Assembly: GCA_958450325.1 (NCBI GenBank)
Contig: OY288244.1
Coordinates: 35,153,424-35,217,423, forward strand
DNA from: Agrostemma githago
Taxonomy: Eukaryota > Streptophyta > Magnoliopsida > Caryophyllales > Caryophyllaceae
Direction: 5' to 3'
DNA length: 64,000 nt
Positions 1-10,789 of this stretch are shown here, piece by piece (positions within the stretch are counted from its first letter, which is position 1; each line of letters opens with the position of its first letter). The position numbers and the translations under genes are program-made. Under the pieces are notes generated by a model. It worked only from the letters and a program-made list of their open reading frames with translations. It did no database searches and was not told where the DNA came from.

Positions 1-273
1 TCTTATGTAAAATGGACGAAAGCAGATACTGCCAAGGCCCGTGCTGCTTTGAAGGTTGATGAAGCTTTTGACCAGCTTCGACGGGAGCAAGCTAAAGATA
101 ATGGAGGCTTCTTTGACGAAGGTGAGACTCCGGCTACACTGGTTCGTCTGATGTCAGGTCACAGGGGGAGGACTAGGACTCAAGCTGAAGGGTCTAGTGC
201 TAGAGGTGCACGGGGGAGAGTGAGCCCCCAGACAGACTTGGAAAGGAGACTCAGCCCAAAGTTGGCAGTTTAG
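1..273 (+). pseudogene. C-terminal tail of an antisense ORF at the 3' end of Tat-1 (hypothetical protein)
   Basis: An open frame runs from the window edge to a stop at 271-273, on the strand opposite to the Tat-1 gag-pol. The visible part is charged and hydrophilic, with DEAFDQLRREQ followed by an Arg/Gly/Ser-rich tail; I recognise no domain. It lies beyond the integrase end of Tat-1 and converges on it. Some Tat/Retand elements are known to carry an antisense ORF between pol and the 3' LTR, and this position fits that. Tat-2 has the same arrangement at 19565-20596. The true start is off the window, so the internal ATG at 49 is probably not the start. It could instead be a fragment of an unrelated gene; the assignment rests on position. 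Confidence 0.4.
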
Positions 274-881
274 GACCGACTTGGTCCTCGGGATAGGCTA
301 CCTGAGCACGTAAGGGTGCGACTCAGACCGACTACAACAGCAGAAGACCCACTGTCGAAAAAATGGGTTCGAGCTAAAGAGGTTCCCCTTGTGATCCGGG
401 AACGCTCGCTCCCGCCTCGATGAACGCGGGCTCAGTGCGACCCCAAAGACAAAGGCAAGGGCAAGATGCCCTAAATATTAGCTTTGTCTCCTTAATTTTT
501 ATTATTTAAATATTATTACTATTTTTGTAGTGTGCTTTTTTGTTGTTGTTTTTTTGTGTGATGTAATTTGAAATTCCTGAGTTTATCGGGTTTTTAGTTA
601 ATAAAAGTATTTTATTAGAGAAAGTGTTTCCGTCTTTTTGTTATTGCGGTGGTTGTGCCCTTTTGAGGGGCTGCCTACGTATCCACAATTAGTGGAATCA
701 AACCAAACGTAGTTTGAGCATGGATTTTTTGCAATTTCGAAATACACCAAGACTATTAGTTCGAGGTGTGCGTGACAGTAGGATAGATAGTCCTAACTTA
801 TTGACTTGCTTATAATTTTGAAATATTATTTATAAAAAGACAAACTTTTATAAACTTTTGCAAATTACATTGAGATAAGGT
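274..881. other. Non-coding intergenic part of Tat-1 between antisense ORF and integrase end
   Basis: AT-rich sequence with no supported ORF, lying between two convergent reading frames of Tat-1. The only recognisable element is the CCTACGTATCC motif listed separately. The T-rich run around 490-560 and the AATAAAAG at about 600 could be 3'-end signals for the antisense transcript (inference). Confidence 0.5.
665..722 (+). promoter_or_regulatory. Conserved CCTACGTATCC...GGAATCAAACCA...CGTAGTT motif of Tat elements
   Basis: GGCTGCCTACGTATCC is followed after a short variable stretch by GGAATCAAACCA and CGTAGTT. The ends (CTACGTA / ACGTAGT) can pair, so a stem with a variable loop is possible. 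A diverged copy occurs at 22160-22225 in Tat-2, in the same place relative to its antisense ORF. The motif is frequent in plant Tat-type repeats; its function is unknown to me. Confidence 0.55.
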
Positions 882-1078
882 TTAGGGGTAGTAGCGCTTC
901 AGCTGGTCTAAATTGGTTGGGTTGACGAATTCATTCTCATCCAAGTCTGTCAGCATCACTGCTCCTCCTGATAGAACCTTCTTTACCAGATAGGGTCCGA
1001 CCCAATTGGGTTTGAATTTTCCCCTTTGGGTCAACTGCTAGTAATGCTCGAACGGACTTGAGGACCAAACCAGGTTCA
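882..1078 (-). pseudogene. Tat-1 integrase, C-terminal segment
   Basis: Read on the minus strand this encodes the end of a Tat-type integrase: GKFKPNWVGPYLVKK, a variable stretch, then a terminal RYYP and a TAA at 884-882. The N-W-x-GPY pattern is the usual C-terminal integrase signature of the lineage. It continues the integrase ending at 4209, with a LINE insertion (about 1079-4177) between them. The reading frame is otherwise plausible here. Exact 5' limit is set by the LINE junction, which I can place only to within about 20 bases. Confidence 0.75.
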
Positions 1079-1084
1079 GGGTCC

Positions 1085-2261
1085 TTGGGCTTGGGCTGGT
1101 GATCTAAACACTGTGAGCAACCCGAATGAAAGACTGGGGGGGAGTACGAAGATTGAGGATATGGAGGAATTTTTGGATTGTATTAATGATTGTGACATGA
1201 CTGACATAACTGCTAAGGGATCTTTCTACACGTGGAACAATAAACGAGACCCTGTACATAGGATTTATAGCAGAATTGACCGCTTCATGGTTAATCCTGA
1301 ATGGCAAAATTCATATCCTGATCTGCGTGCCCACTTCTTACCGGAAGGTCTCTTTGACCATACTTCTTGTGTGGTTTCGAATTTTCCTAATGCGCCTAGA
1401 AGGAGGGCCAATTTCAAATTCTGTGATATATGGTGCACCCATCCAAATTTTATTGCAACTGTTCAAGAATACTGGCAGGATGAGGAGGATGGAACCCATA
1501 TCTTTCGACTTGTCAAGAAACTCAAGAGGTTGAAACAAGGCCTAAGGAAGATCAACTCTAAGGCCTTCTCGGACATTGAACTAAGGACTACACAGGTGAG
1601 CAAGGATTTAGAACATATCCAACTTCAAATTCAAAAGGATAACACTAATGCTACCCTGCTTGCCAATGAACAAAAGGCCGCCAACTCCTTGAGAAAGTTG
1701 CTAAATGCTCAGTCCCTTTTCCTTCAGCGAAAGGCAAAGGCTCAATGGATTCTGGATGGAGACAAAAATGCTGCCATGTTCCATAGAGTGATCAAACAGC
1801 GAACCTATAGGAACAAAGTCTTGCAAATCAAAGACAGGAATGGAATACGACATGATAACCCCGATTCGATCCAAGAAGCATTCCTCTCATACTACGAATC
1901 CTTGCTTAGGAGCACTATACCCACTAAAAGGGTCCGAACTGATGTGATCCTGATGGATCCTTACTGCAGCGAAGAGCATCACAATATCCTGAACAAGCCA
2001 GTTACAGACAAAGAAATAAAAGACATTATCTTCTCTATTCGCAATGAGAAGGCCCCGAGGCCCGATGGATACACATGCGGTTTCTTCAAAAATAGCTGGA
2101 ATATTGTGGGGAAGGATGTGTGTGAAGTAGTAGGAGACTTTTTCACATCAGGCAAGCTACTACATCAGGTAAACGCTACGAACATCACATTAATCCCCAA
2201 AGTTGACAGACCAGAATCTGTGACCCATTTTTGCCCCATCGCTTGTTGCAGTTACTTATAA
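1085..2261 (+). pseudogene. LINE ORF2 part 1: endonuclease C-terminus and start of reverse transcriptase
   Basis: The frame reads GDLNTVSNPNERLGG, matching the GDFN..NP.ER.G region of plant L1 apurinic endonucleases, then SFYTWNN and SRIDRFMVN, which are typical of the C-terminal endonuclease. A linker with LDGDKNAAMFHR follows, the usual bridge to the reverse transcriptase in plant LINEs. The track breaks at the TAA at 2259-2261; homologous coding continues in another frame just upstream of that stop, so a frameshift lies at about 2240-2250. The first half of the endonuclease is absent through 5' truncation. The enzyme would nick target DNA for priming; this copy cannot. Confidence 0.8.
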
Positions 2262-3330
2262 AATCATTTTCAAGATCATATGCAATAGGCTAGCTGCTAT
2301 ACTACCCGAGTTAATACATGAAAATGAAGGGGCTTTTATTAAAGAGAGGTCCATCCTAGAGAACACTCTTATTTGCCGAGATATCATCCAAGACTATTCT
2401 AGGAAAGTGGTCTCGCCACGATGTCTCCTAAAAATCGACCTCCGAAAAGCTTACGACTCGGTTGAGTGGGTTTTTATTGAGGAGATTCTGCTGCAACTTC
2501 GGTTTCCTGAGCATTTCCGGAACCTGCTCATGACCTGCATAACATCCCCGCAGTACACGTTAAATCTTAACGGGACAAATTTTGGCTATTTCAAAGGTAG
2601 AAGAGGACTGCGTCAAGGCGACCCTATGTCCCCCCATATCTTCACCTTGTGTATGGATTACCTAAGTAGATTACTGAAGTTTGCCACTAGTAAATGGCCT
2701 TTCAAGTATCATCCGAAGTGTCAACAAATGAAACTGACCCACCTCATCTTCGTGGATGATCTTATGCTCTTTTTTAGAGGAGAAACCCAGTCCATAATGC
2801 TCCTTATCCGGTCACTCTCCTCCTTCACTAAGGCCTCGGGACTTTCTACGAACACGGATAAATCGGCCATTTACTTCGATGGTATGAAAGAAGCGACTAA
2901 AAATGACATCCTACAAGCCGCGGGGTTTGTCGAAGGGGACCTTCCATTCACCTATCTTGGAATCCCAATCAATACCAGGAAACCGAAAAAACAAGAGTGC
3001 GCAAAAATTACCGAAAAGATGGTCACCAGAATCCGAGGTATGGGCGCAAATAAACTATCCTATGCTGGTAGAGTCGTTCTTATTAATACGGTTCTAAACA
3101 CACTATACACTTATTGGGCTTCAATGTTTATCATTCCAAAGGCTGTTATTAAAAGAGTGGAAACCATATGTAGAAATTTTATTTGGGACGGGCAAGCTGA
3201 CTACAAACGAGTTTCACAAGTAGATTGGGATACGGTATTCCTGAACAAAAGCGAAAGGAGGGCTCGGGATCAGAAAAGCGAGTACCTGGAACATAACTGC
3301 TGTTGGAAAACTCATTCACTGGGTCTTTGA
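2246..3330 (+). pseudogene. LINE ORF2 part 2: reverse transcriptase core
   Basis: The frame resumes with the finger region, then shows motif A as LLKIDLRKAYDSVEW, the motif LRQGDPMSPHIF, and the catalytic box as LIFVDDLMLFF (most plant L1 copies have FADD). Downstream it carries TYLGIPI and the thumb segment MGANKLSYAGR, both standard. It ends at a stop at 3328-3330 after a run of residues unlike the family, so another frameshift lies near 3250-3300. The catalytic aspartates are present, but the gene is broken on both sides. Confidence 0.85.
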
Positions 3331-4029
3331 CCAGAAAGAATGCCTTTGGCTCAAATGGATTAATGCAAATTATCTAAAGGGAGCCGAATAGCGGAACTAT
3401 AAACCTCCCCCAGATACGTCCTGGACCTGGCGAGCTATTTGTAATGCGAAGGATAAGCTTAAAGACGGTTTTACTCAGAATAATTGGACCGCCCATCCCA
3501 ATGGCTATACAAATGCTAACGGTTACGGTGGCTTATGGGATTTTATCCTAAACCAGAGTGGTACCACTTGGTTTGGTGCAAATGGAACGTCCCCAAACAC
3601 TCGCTAATCACTTGGATCCTCCTACATGGTGGACTGAACTTAAGGGTGAAGCTTCACAAGTTGGGGTGCTGCAGTGATACAGTATGTTATTTTTGTGGAA
3701 CGGAGTCTAAAACTGTTGAGCATTTGATTCAGCATTGTGCGTACAGCTGCAAAATCAGATCACAAATTGAAAAATGGATTGGCTACAAAATCCCATTACT
3801 CCACGAGTTTAGAGACTAACAAATGAGGGAGAACCTTATTCCCATGGTGACCACAGCCTATATACATAGCATATGGTTGGCCAGGAATAAAGTGAGAGTA
3901 GTAGAGGCAATTCTGAGACCAAAAATCCTGTTCAAAAACATCCAAGACGGTATCAAGATGAAGGCTAAGGAGATTTTGAGAAAAATTGACAACGTTAGAG
4001 AGGCTGATTACTTAAACAAACTTCTGTAA
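3331..4029 (+). pseudogene. LINE ORF2 part 3: zinc-binding C-terminal region
   Basis: Fragments in more than one frame resemble the zinc-binding domain found after the reverse transcriptase in plant LINEs: WCKWNVPKHSLITWILLHGGL, then a C-x2-C ... H ... C cluster (CYFCGTESKTVEHLIQHC, about 3688-3741). Stops at 3817-3819 and 4027-4029 and changes of frame show decay. The segment 4030-4177 is the 3' untranslated region and short A tail. Confidence 0.7.
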
Positions 4030-4208
4030 CTTGCTTTCGTCGAGGCTCCCTCTTCTTGTCTTGTTGTGTGTCGTGTGTGATATTCTATCGAGACGGGGAG
4101 GATCCTCCTCCAATCCCCAATCCCTCCTTGTAAATGTTTTGTGAATGATATAATAATACTCACATTATCACCAAAAAAATCCCCTTCTTTGATATTTCTA
4201 GCCCTAAC

Positions 4209-5144
4209 TCATTCGTTGAAGGCCCGTTGTATCCTTTTTTTGTATATTTGAATGTTGTTGAGGGCCCGGGACTGCCGTTTGTCCAAAAGAAATAACGAGT
4301 CGTATCGGGCTTGGACCCAATCAGCTTCAGGCACCTGGCTTTCTAGTAAAATCCTGAGGGACGGTATTTCCAACTCGACTGGTTGGACTGTTTCCATTCC
4401 GTACGTCAGATAATATGGAGTCGCCCCGGTTGCGGTACGAATTGACGTTCGGTATCCCCACAGGGCAAAAGCTATTTTGTCGGGCCAGTCACGATAATTA
4501 TCAGCCATCTTTTTAAGTATGGTGACAATTGTTTCATTAGCTGCCTCTACCGCTCCATTTGTTTGGGGACGGTAAGGCGAAGATGTAAGCCTTTGAATTT
4601 TATATTTGGCTAGTAAAGTAGCGGTTTCGGCTTGGAAATGCGTCCCGTGATCACGGATGAACTCGTGTGGGATCCTATACCGGCATATAATCTTGTTTTG
4701 GATGAACTTGGCAACACACTTAGCATTCAAAATTCGGTATGACTCGGCTTCGACCCATTTGGTAAAATAGTCGATAGCCACCAAAATGAAACAGTGTCCT
4801 CCCGTTCCGGAAGGGTTTACTTTCCCAATTATATCAATTCCCCATGTCGAAAATGGCCGTGGTGATGTCATGGTGTATAATAAAGATGACGACATATGCT
4901 GAACGTTGGCAAAAATCTGGCAGTTATGGCAGTGTTTGACATATAACTGGCAGTCGGTCTCTATAATATTCCAATAATATCCGAGCCTCATAATTTTTCG
5001 GACCAGCATCTGGGCGTTCATATTGGGACCACATTCACCGTCGTGCGCCTCTGCCATAACCTTCTCGACCTGTATTTTGTCGACACATAGGAGGAGAGCC
5101 CCCTGTGCCGTCTTTTTGTATAATTTTCCGTCGTCCGTACAAAG
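4209..5144 (-). pseudogene. Tat-1 integrase, N-terminal and catalytic core
   Basis: This is in the same frame as the reverse transcriptase ORF ending at 5148; a single in-frame stop at 5145-5147 separates them, so both belong to one polyprotein. It carries a zinc-finger region (HDGECGPN... CHNCQI) and the DDE core: first Asp in STWGIDIIG, second in FIRDHGTHF (usually DNGT; Asn is His here), and Glu in NGAVEAANE. It ends at a stop after RAFNE at 4209, where intact homologues continue toward the GKF-PNW segment found at 882-1078. The protein would insert cDNA into the host chromosome. The stops, the LINE insertion and the altered DNGT show that it is inactive. Confidence 0.85.
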
Positions 5145-5147
5145 AAA

Positions 5148-7041
5148 CTAGGTTGCCAGTCTCCGCAGGACTTTCTTGGCCCGGTTTTCATTTTCCGGAG
5201 GATATTCTCCTGTCGTCAAGTAGGTTAGAACAGCCTGATACCAAGGTTCCGGTTTGGTTTTCTCGATGTCTTGAATGACGTGGATATATGCCGGCTCGGA
5301 TCGTCTTTCGACACAGATCGGCATGCTTGTTAGGTGATCCGAAATATTCAGTAAGGATGCCAATTTGGAAAGTGCATCCGCGAACTGGTTTTCTTCCTGG
5401 GGTTGATAAATGTATCCTACCTTTTGCAATTGTTTTTCGAGAACCCTTACTCGCGCCTGACAGGCCACGAGGTTGGCGTTCTGAGTCTTCCATTTTTGGA
5501 AAGCTTGGTTGATGACTACAGATGAATCTCCGTGGACCCGGAGGTTTGTGACCCCTAAATCTGCGGCGGCTTGCAACCCGTGAATGCACACATCATATTC
5601 GGCTGCGTTATTAGTCACGTCGAAATCCAGTTTAATGGATAACGGAGTACGCTCCCTTTTTGGTGATATTAGAAGGATGCCGACTCCGAACCTTCGGAAA
5701 TTGGATGCCCCGTTGAAATATAAATCCCATGTTTCTGTGCCGGTATAGAATATATCCTTGTCCGGGAAGGACCAAGTGTCGGTGTGCCCTTCTTCGGTTA
5801 CGGGACTATCGACAAGAAACTCGGCTACTACCCGGCTCTTAATAGCTTTTAATGGCACAAACTCGAGGTCAAACTCTGCCAACATTAAGGTCCATCTAGA
5901 CATCCTGCCATTGAGGATGGGCTTCTCGAATAGGTACTTGATAAGATCAATTTTGGATAATACATGTACCTCGTAACTGATCATATAGTGTCGAAGTTTC
6001 TTGGAGGCCCAGACTAGGGCTAGGCACGTCTTCTCGAGCATGGTATACTTGCATTCATACTCCAAGAATTTTTTGCTGATGTAGTAAATTGCTCGTTCTT
6101 CTGAGTCGACTATCTGTGCTAGCATAGCCCCCATGGCTGTCTCGATCGTCGTTAGGTATAACGACAAAGGCAAACCGGGTTGAGGTGACATTAATACCGG
6201 CGGGGCAGACAGGATTTCCTTAATTTTGTCGAAAGCTGCTTGACATTTTTCATCCCACAGTGTTCGTTTTCCTACTTTCAGTTTTTTGAAAATGGGTTCG
6301 CATACCATAGTCAGTTTGGAAATGAACCGACTGATATATTGAACTTTCCCGAGAAATACCCTTATTTCTTTTTCGGTTTTAGGAGGTTGCATCTCGGTTA
6401 TGGCTTTGATTTTAGCTAGATCGACTTCGATGTCGCGTTGGCTAATGATATGACCCATTAATTTGCCAGATGTTACCCCAAAACTGCACTTCTGAGGGTT
6501 TAACCTCATGTTGTATTTGCGCAATTGGGTGAAAAACTTCCTTAGGGCAGTAGTATGCCCGTCTCGATCTTTGGACTTGACGATCATGTCGTCTACGTAA
6601 ACTTCCACTAAGTTATGCATCATATCGTGTAATAAGGTCGTGGCGGTTCGTTGATAAGTGGCCCCGACATTGATGAGACCAAATGGCATGACGGTGTAAC
6701 AGTAAGTACCCCAAGGTGTAATGAAGGTGGTCTTACTCATATCTTCTTCTGTCATTTTGATCTGATTGTACCCGACATACCCGTCCATAAATGATAAAAG
6801 GGCATGATCGGCCGTGTTATCCACCATTATGTCGATGTGTGGTAACGGAAAATCGTCTTTCGGGCTTGCCTTGTTAAGATCCCAAAATCTACACATACGT
6901 GCACCTTACCATCCTCTTCGGGCACCGGCACGATGTTCGCAATCCAGTTGGATATTCGGACACTTGTATGAAGTTGGCTTTGAACTGTTTATCGTCCTCT
7001 TCTTTGACCTTGAGAGACGATTCGGGTCTCATTCTGCGTAG
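5148..7041 (-). pseudogene. Tat-1 reverse transcriptase with two RNase H domains
   Basis: The intact stretch (6896-5148) starts at the DFRDLNKASPKDD region of the Tat lineage (here CRFWDLNKASPKDDF). It contains TTFITPWGTYCY, MPFGL and the catalytic box VEVYVDDMIVKS. The first RNase H follows, then a second, archaeal-type RNase H (LYFNGASN, NNAAEY, HGDSS, NQFADALSKLAS). A double RNase H is diagnostic of Tat elements. In this copy the first catalytic Asp of the second RNase H is Asn (YFNG where YFDG is usual). Positions 6897-7041 still encode KLRRMRPE and the finger region but need frameshifts. The CACTA element interrupts the frame at 7041/10790. Confidence 0.88.
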
Positions 7042-7044
7042 CTT
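7042..7044. repeat. Target-site duplication CTT, left copy, of the CACTA element
   Basis: CTT directly precedes the CACTAGTAG terminus and is repeated at 10787-10789. Three-base duplications are the rule for CACTA transposons, and the Tat-1 reading frame matches on both sides. Confidence 0.85.
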
Positions 7045-7060
7045 CACTAGTAGAATTAGT

Positions 7061-7440
7061 GTCATTGGAACCTATTAAAAGGAACCGGTTGTAAATACAA
7101 GGGGTGCCTTATTTGACCAATAAAATGATTGGCACCTGTTGTATATTGAACCGGTTCCAAACACCTTATCAATGGAACCAGTTGTTCACTAAAAGAGGTG
7201 TCAAAGATAGTGTCTAAAATTTTTAGCCCATATTAAAATGCTTTGGCACCTGTTGTAGGTTGAACCGGTTTCAAAGACTATATCAATGAAACCGGTTGTT
7301 AACTAAGAAAAGGTGCCAAAGGTAAAGGATAAAAATATTTAGGCCTTATTAAAAATGTTTGCACCTCTTAGAAGTTGAACCGGTTCCAAAGGATTTCGAT
7401 GAAACCTACAACATTTTTCTAACAAATGGTTCCAAAGGGT
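7061..7440. repeat. Left subterminal repeats of the CACTA element
   Basis: At least six copies of GGAACCGGTTGTAAA / GAACCGGTTCCAAAG-type motifs occur in both orientations between about 7080 and 7395, spaced roughly 30-90 bases apart. The core AACCGGTT is a perfect dyad. In related elements such repeats bind the element's transposition proteins. Confidence 0.75.
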
Positions 7441-10400
7441 AAAGTAATTCCAGATTTCAAACTAAGGAATGAAACCCACATAATCGGTAACTCACAAAAG
7501 GAAACTTAGAACCCACGAAGAACCCTAGCTAGCACCAAAAAACACGAAGAACCCCTGAACCTAAACCTCACAGAAGAAGAAGACCAAGACACGAAGAAGA
7601 AGACGCAAAGAAAAAACCCTAAACCTCACACCTCTAGTCTCTTCCAAATCCGTGTAAGTTATAGTTGTTGATTTTTGAACTATTCCAATTACAATTGTTG
7701 CCATGATTGATTGTTGTCTTACAAATCTGTTTTTGTTATTGAACTATACTTTCTTACAAATCGGGCTTTACTATTGCTGATTTTTGAACTATTGATTCAC
7801 TTTCCGGTCTTTTCATGTTGCTTTCCAGTACCCGACTTTGGTAGCTCTGTTGGTTCGAGAACCGTTTGGGTATTTTCTGTCTCTGCTTTCTTTGCTTTGT
7901 GTCCTTCCTGATTTTTCAGCCTTTTTAGGTTGTTTTTCGACATAGGTATTTCCGGTTGGTCTTTCGTGATATATGGGGTTTCTTGGGTGGTTGTCGCGGC
8001 GTCGGCGACGGCTGTTGATTGCTCATTTTGTGTAGGTGTTTGTGTTTTGGGTTTTCTGCGAGATTTAATAATCAGTTTCTCAGATTATGAGTGATTAATT
8101 AACCTAAGTTTATAACCTAATAAATGTTATAGGGACTCATTAACCTAATTGTTTTCTTGTCATTGGAACCAAATTCAGAAGGACTAATTTGTTGAACGAA
8201 AACATTTCTAACTTCAATCACATATGATTATATGAGTTTCGAGTTCGATTTTCATTTGTGACTTATTTTAGATAAGCCCGATGAAGATATTTCGGTTACG
8301 GTTCACTATATATTATGTTCAGCTGAGTTTAGTTCATCAATATTGAACAGTTTGTGTGTTAATTTAGGAGTGTCTTATCTCCGAATCATTGTGTGCACCC
8401 AACAACCTCATCTTTTCTATAGTAGGTGACGATATACACATTTCTCTTCTATGGTTTCACCAACATAATCATTCAACTTGTCTGTCCATCACCTTCTAAC
8501 CAATACTAAGACATCATCATAATATCATTTCGTAACCTACTTATTTGTTTAACCTTAATTATCTACTCTACTCTATCGATCTACTTACGTACTCCGTAGT
8601 ATTTGAATCATGTTTTGTAATATAAGTCTCTGTTCATCATGGTTGTAAGGCATGAGTTATACGGATAGTACAGAGAGTGGCAGTTGGGGATCTGGTTTGT
8701 CTTCATAACAAAGTTAATGAATGCGATATGTCCAATTTGGGATTCTCTTTTGATATACTCCTACTATGTTATATTTACCACTTTTTCTTCCTCTTCCTTT
8801 TTATTCCTTGCTTTCCACTTTAATTTCCCACTTTTTCTTCCTCCATCTCTATGCTTTCTAATGTATTTACACTATCATAGCACCCTTATATTATACACAT
8901 AAACTTGTATATTTGTGTGAGACTGTATCACAAGAGATTGACTATATATTATATCTTGCGACTCTTTGAGCCTTGACTCAGTAGCTTTGTTCACTATATA
9001 GTATGAAGTATTTGAGTAGGTCTCCCGTGAGACGACGTGAATATTATTACAATTAGAAGTTGCATCATATTGAAGTGGTATCACTTACCTTATGAATGAA
9101 CAGTCAATCTGCTTGGAGTTCATTGGAGTAACGTATATCTAACAATGCCGGATTTTCTTTTTGCTGAAATCCTTTCATATATAACACCGATACATGAAGC
9201 AAAAAAAATATCCTAAGTTGATAATTGATAGGATTTTGTATGCATAGCCAATATAGCAAGTATTTTTTCTCTTTTCTACATATGTCCAAGTGAACATTAC
9301 TTAACTCCTATATTAAGAGCAATCGTTATTAAAAACCACTACCTGGTTTCCTTATCATCTCTCTTTCATGGTGAGGTAGGGATTGGAAGTACAACACTCT
9401 TTCCTCTTTTTTAAGGAAACACAGAGTTTAGAACAACCAATAATATGGTACAATCATTTCCTTCAAAGAGATATGGCAAAATATGGATTAAACATCGCTG
9501 CCTTCTCAGTTTTTATCGGGAATTGAATACATTAAATCTTATAACTAGATAACCTAGCTTTAAATGTCTCACCTTGGCGTGAGCGATGGCCAAAAAGACA
9601 CTATAAACTTCCTAAATATCAATAGAATTTTCTTGGCATAATTTACATTTGAAATTAATACATCAACTTGCAAATAATTGTCTCCCGTCTATGAGGCGTG
9701 CATGTTGCGCAGTGTTTCCTCAAGTCATCATTGCCTAATTGCTTCTTAAACTTCTAAGACTTATAACTAAGATGGAGAATGGCTTCTACATTTAACCTTA
9801 TGGACTACACTGGTTTAGCTTAACTTGGGATTTGGCAGATTGTTTTTCTTCAGATATAATTTTTTTTTTCCAATTTGATGAGATATAAGGGGTGTCCTCT
9901 TTAATTTGGTGGGTAATTCGATTTTTTTTCTTTCACTCTGTCTTGTTTAATGACGATACTCTTATTATATGAGGCCAGTGCTTAAGTTGATTATTGTTTC
10001 TGGCGGACTTTTGTCCAACCATAGATGTTTTCCAATGAACCTGTCTTTTTGGGGAAGCTAGGAAGGAAAAGGCTGAAAAGCAAAAGGTTTCTCGAAGTTC
10101 GGATTTGAAAAAGACTAAGAAAAGGAAATTCGATTTCTGGTTTGTAATTTGTGTAGGGTGGAGGTGAGTAGGTGACTCCTTTTTATTAAGGTTGATAAAG
10201 GTTTGCAATTGAAGATGAAGCTAAGTGTATCTATAAAGATGGCGTGGATTGCTTGTGGACGGTATATAATCACGAATAGTATGAAAATTGCACTATGTAT
10301 GATGTGTAGGATGATGATATACGGTGTAATTTTCAATTTTATATTAATAAAAAATATTGTATTTTCAATTTTAATCAATTAATTTATCAAATATGTACAT

Positions 10401-10479
10401 GGAGTATATTGTTGACACGCGTTGGATATCTTTTATATACTATCGTTGTGGATTTGAATATGCGTTTTTTTTTTAAAAA
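7441..10479. other. Interior of the CACTA element, no gene recognised
   Basis: About 3 kb of AT-rich sequence. A purine-rich stretch with repeated GAAGAAGAAGAC and AAACCCTAAACC-like runs lies at 7500-7640, and a T-rich region at 8750-8850. No transposase, no captured gene fragment that I can recognise, and no ORF with credible composition. Confidence 0.6.
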
Positions 10480-10770
10480 ACATTACCACCTTTGGAACCG
10501 GTTGTAAACTATAACAGGTTCCAATGGTGTACCCTATGGAACCGGTTGTGAATTACAACAGGTTCCAATGGGATACCTTTTGAACCTGTTTTGATTACAT
10601 TAGGTTCCAATGGTATTCCCTTTGGAACCGGTTCCACCAACAACCGGTTCCAAAGGTGACCTTTGGAACCTTCCTACAACCGGCTCCAAAGCTCTGGACC
10701 AAAGAAATCTGTGGCAGTAGAACCTATGGAAAAAGGTTCCAAAGAGTAGTTTACAACCGGTTCCAAAGGG
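10480..10770. repeat. Right subterminal repeats of the CACTA element
   Basis: TTGGAACCGGTTGTAAAC, ACAACCGGTTCCAAAG and close variants occur about seven times in both orientations, mirroring the left end. Confidence 0.75.
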
Positions 10771-10786
10771 TAGTTTTCTACTAGTG

Positions 10787-10789
10787 CTT
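10787..10789. repeat. Target-site duplication CTT, right copy, of the CACTA element
   Basis: CTT follows the ...CTACTAGTG terminus and matches 7042-7044. Confidence 0.85.

Larger units (their letters stand above)
1079..4177 (+). mobile_element. 5'-truncated L1-type LINE inserted in the Tat-1 integrase gene
   Basis: A plus-strand block of non-LTR retrotransposon ORF2 sequence interrupts the minus-strand Tat-1 integrase. It starts inside the endonuclease domain, so ORF1 and the N-terminal endonuclease are missing, as expected for a 5'-truncated insertion by target-primed reverse transcription. The 3' end is a short untranslated region ending in a run of A at about 4171-4177. Integrase coding resumes on both sides. 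I could not define a convincing target-site duplication; ACCAAA occurs near both junctions but is too short and A-rich to rely on. Confidence 0.8.
7045..10786. mobile_element. Non-autonomous CACTA (CMC/EnSpm) transposon, 3742 bp
   Basis: The left end is CACTAGTAGAATTAG and the right end is the inverse of CACTAGTAGAAAACTA, giving an 11-base perfect terminal inverted repeat that extends with mismatches. It is flanked by CTT. Both ends carry many copies of an AACCGGTT-centred motif, the usual kind of subterminal transposase-binding repeat. The interior shows no transposase ORF: the longest frames are under 100 codons and resemble nothing I know. The element is therefore defective and would depend on a transposase elsewhere. 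It sits in the Tat-1 pol gene just before the KLRRMRPE segment. Confidence 0.9.

Noticed and set aside
1055..4180. Target-site duplication ACCAAA for the LINE
   Set aside because: Only six bases, A-rich, and the left LINE border is uncertain.
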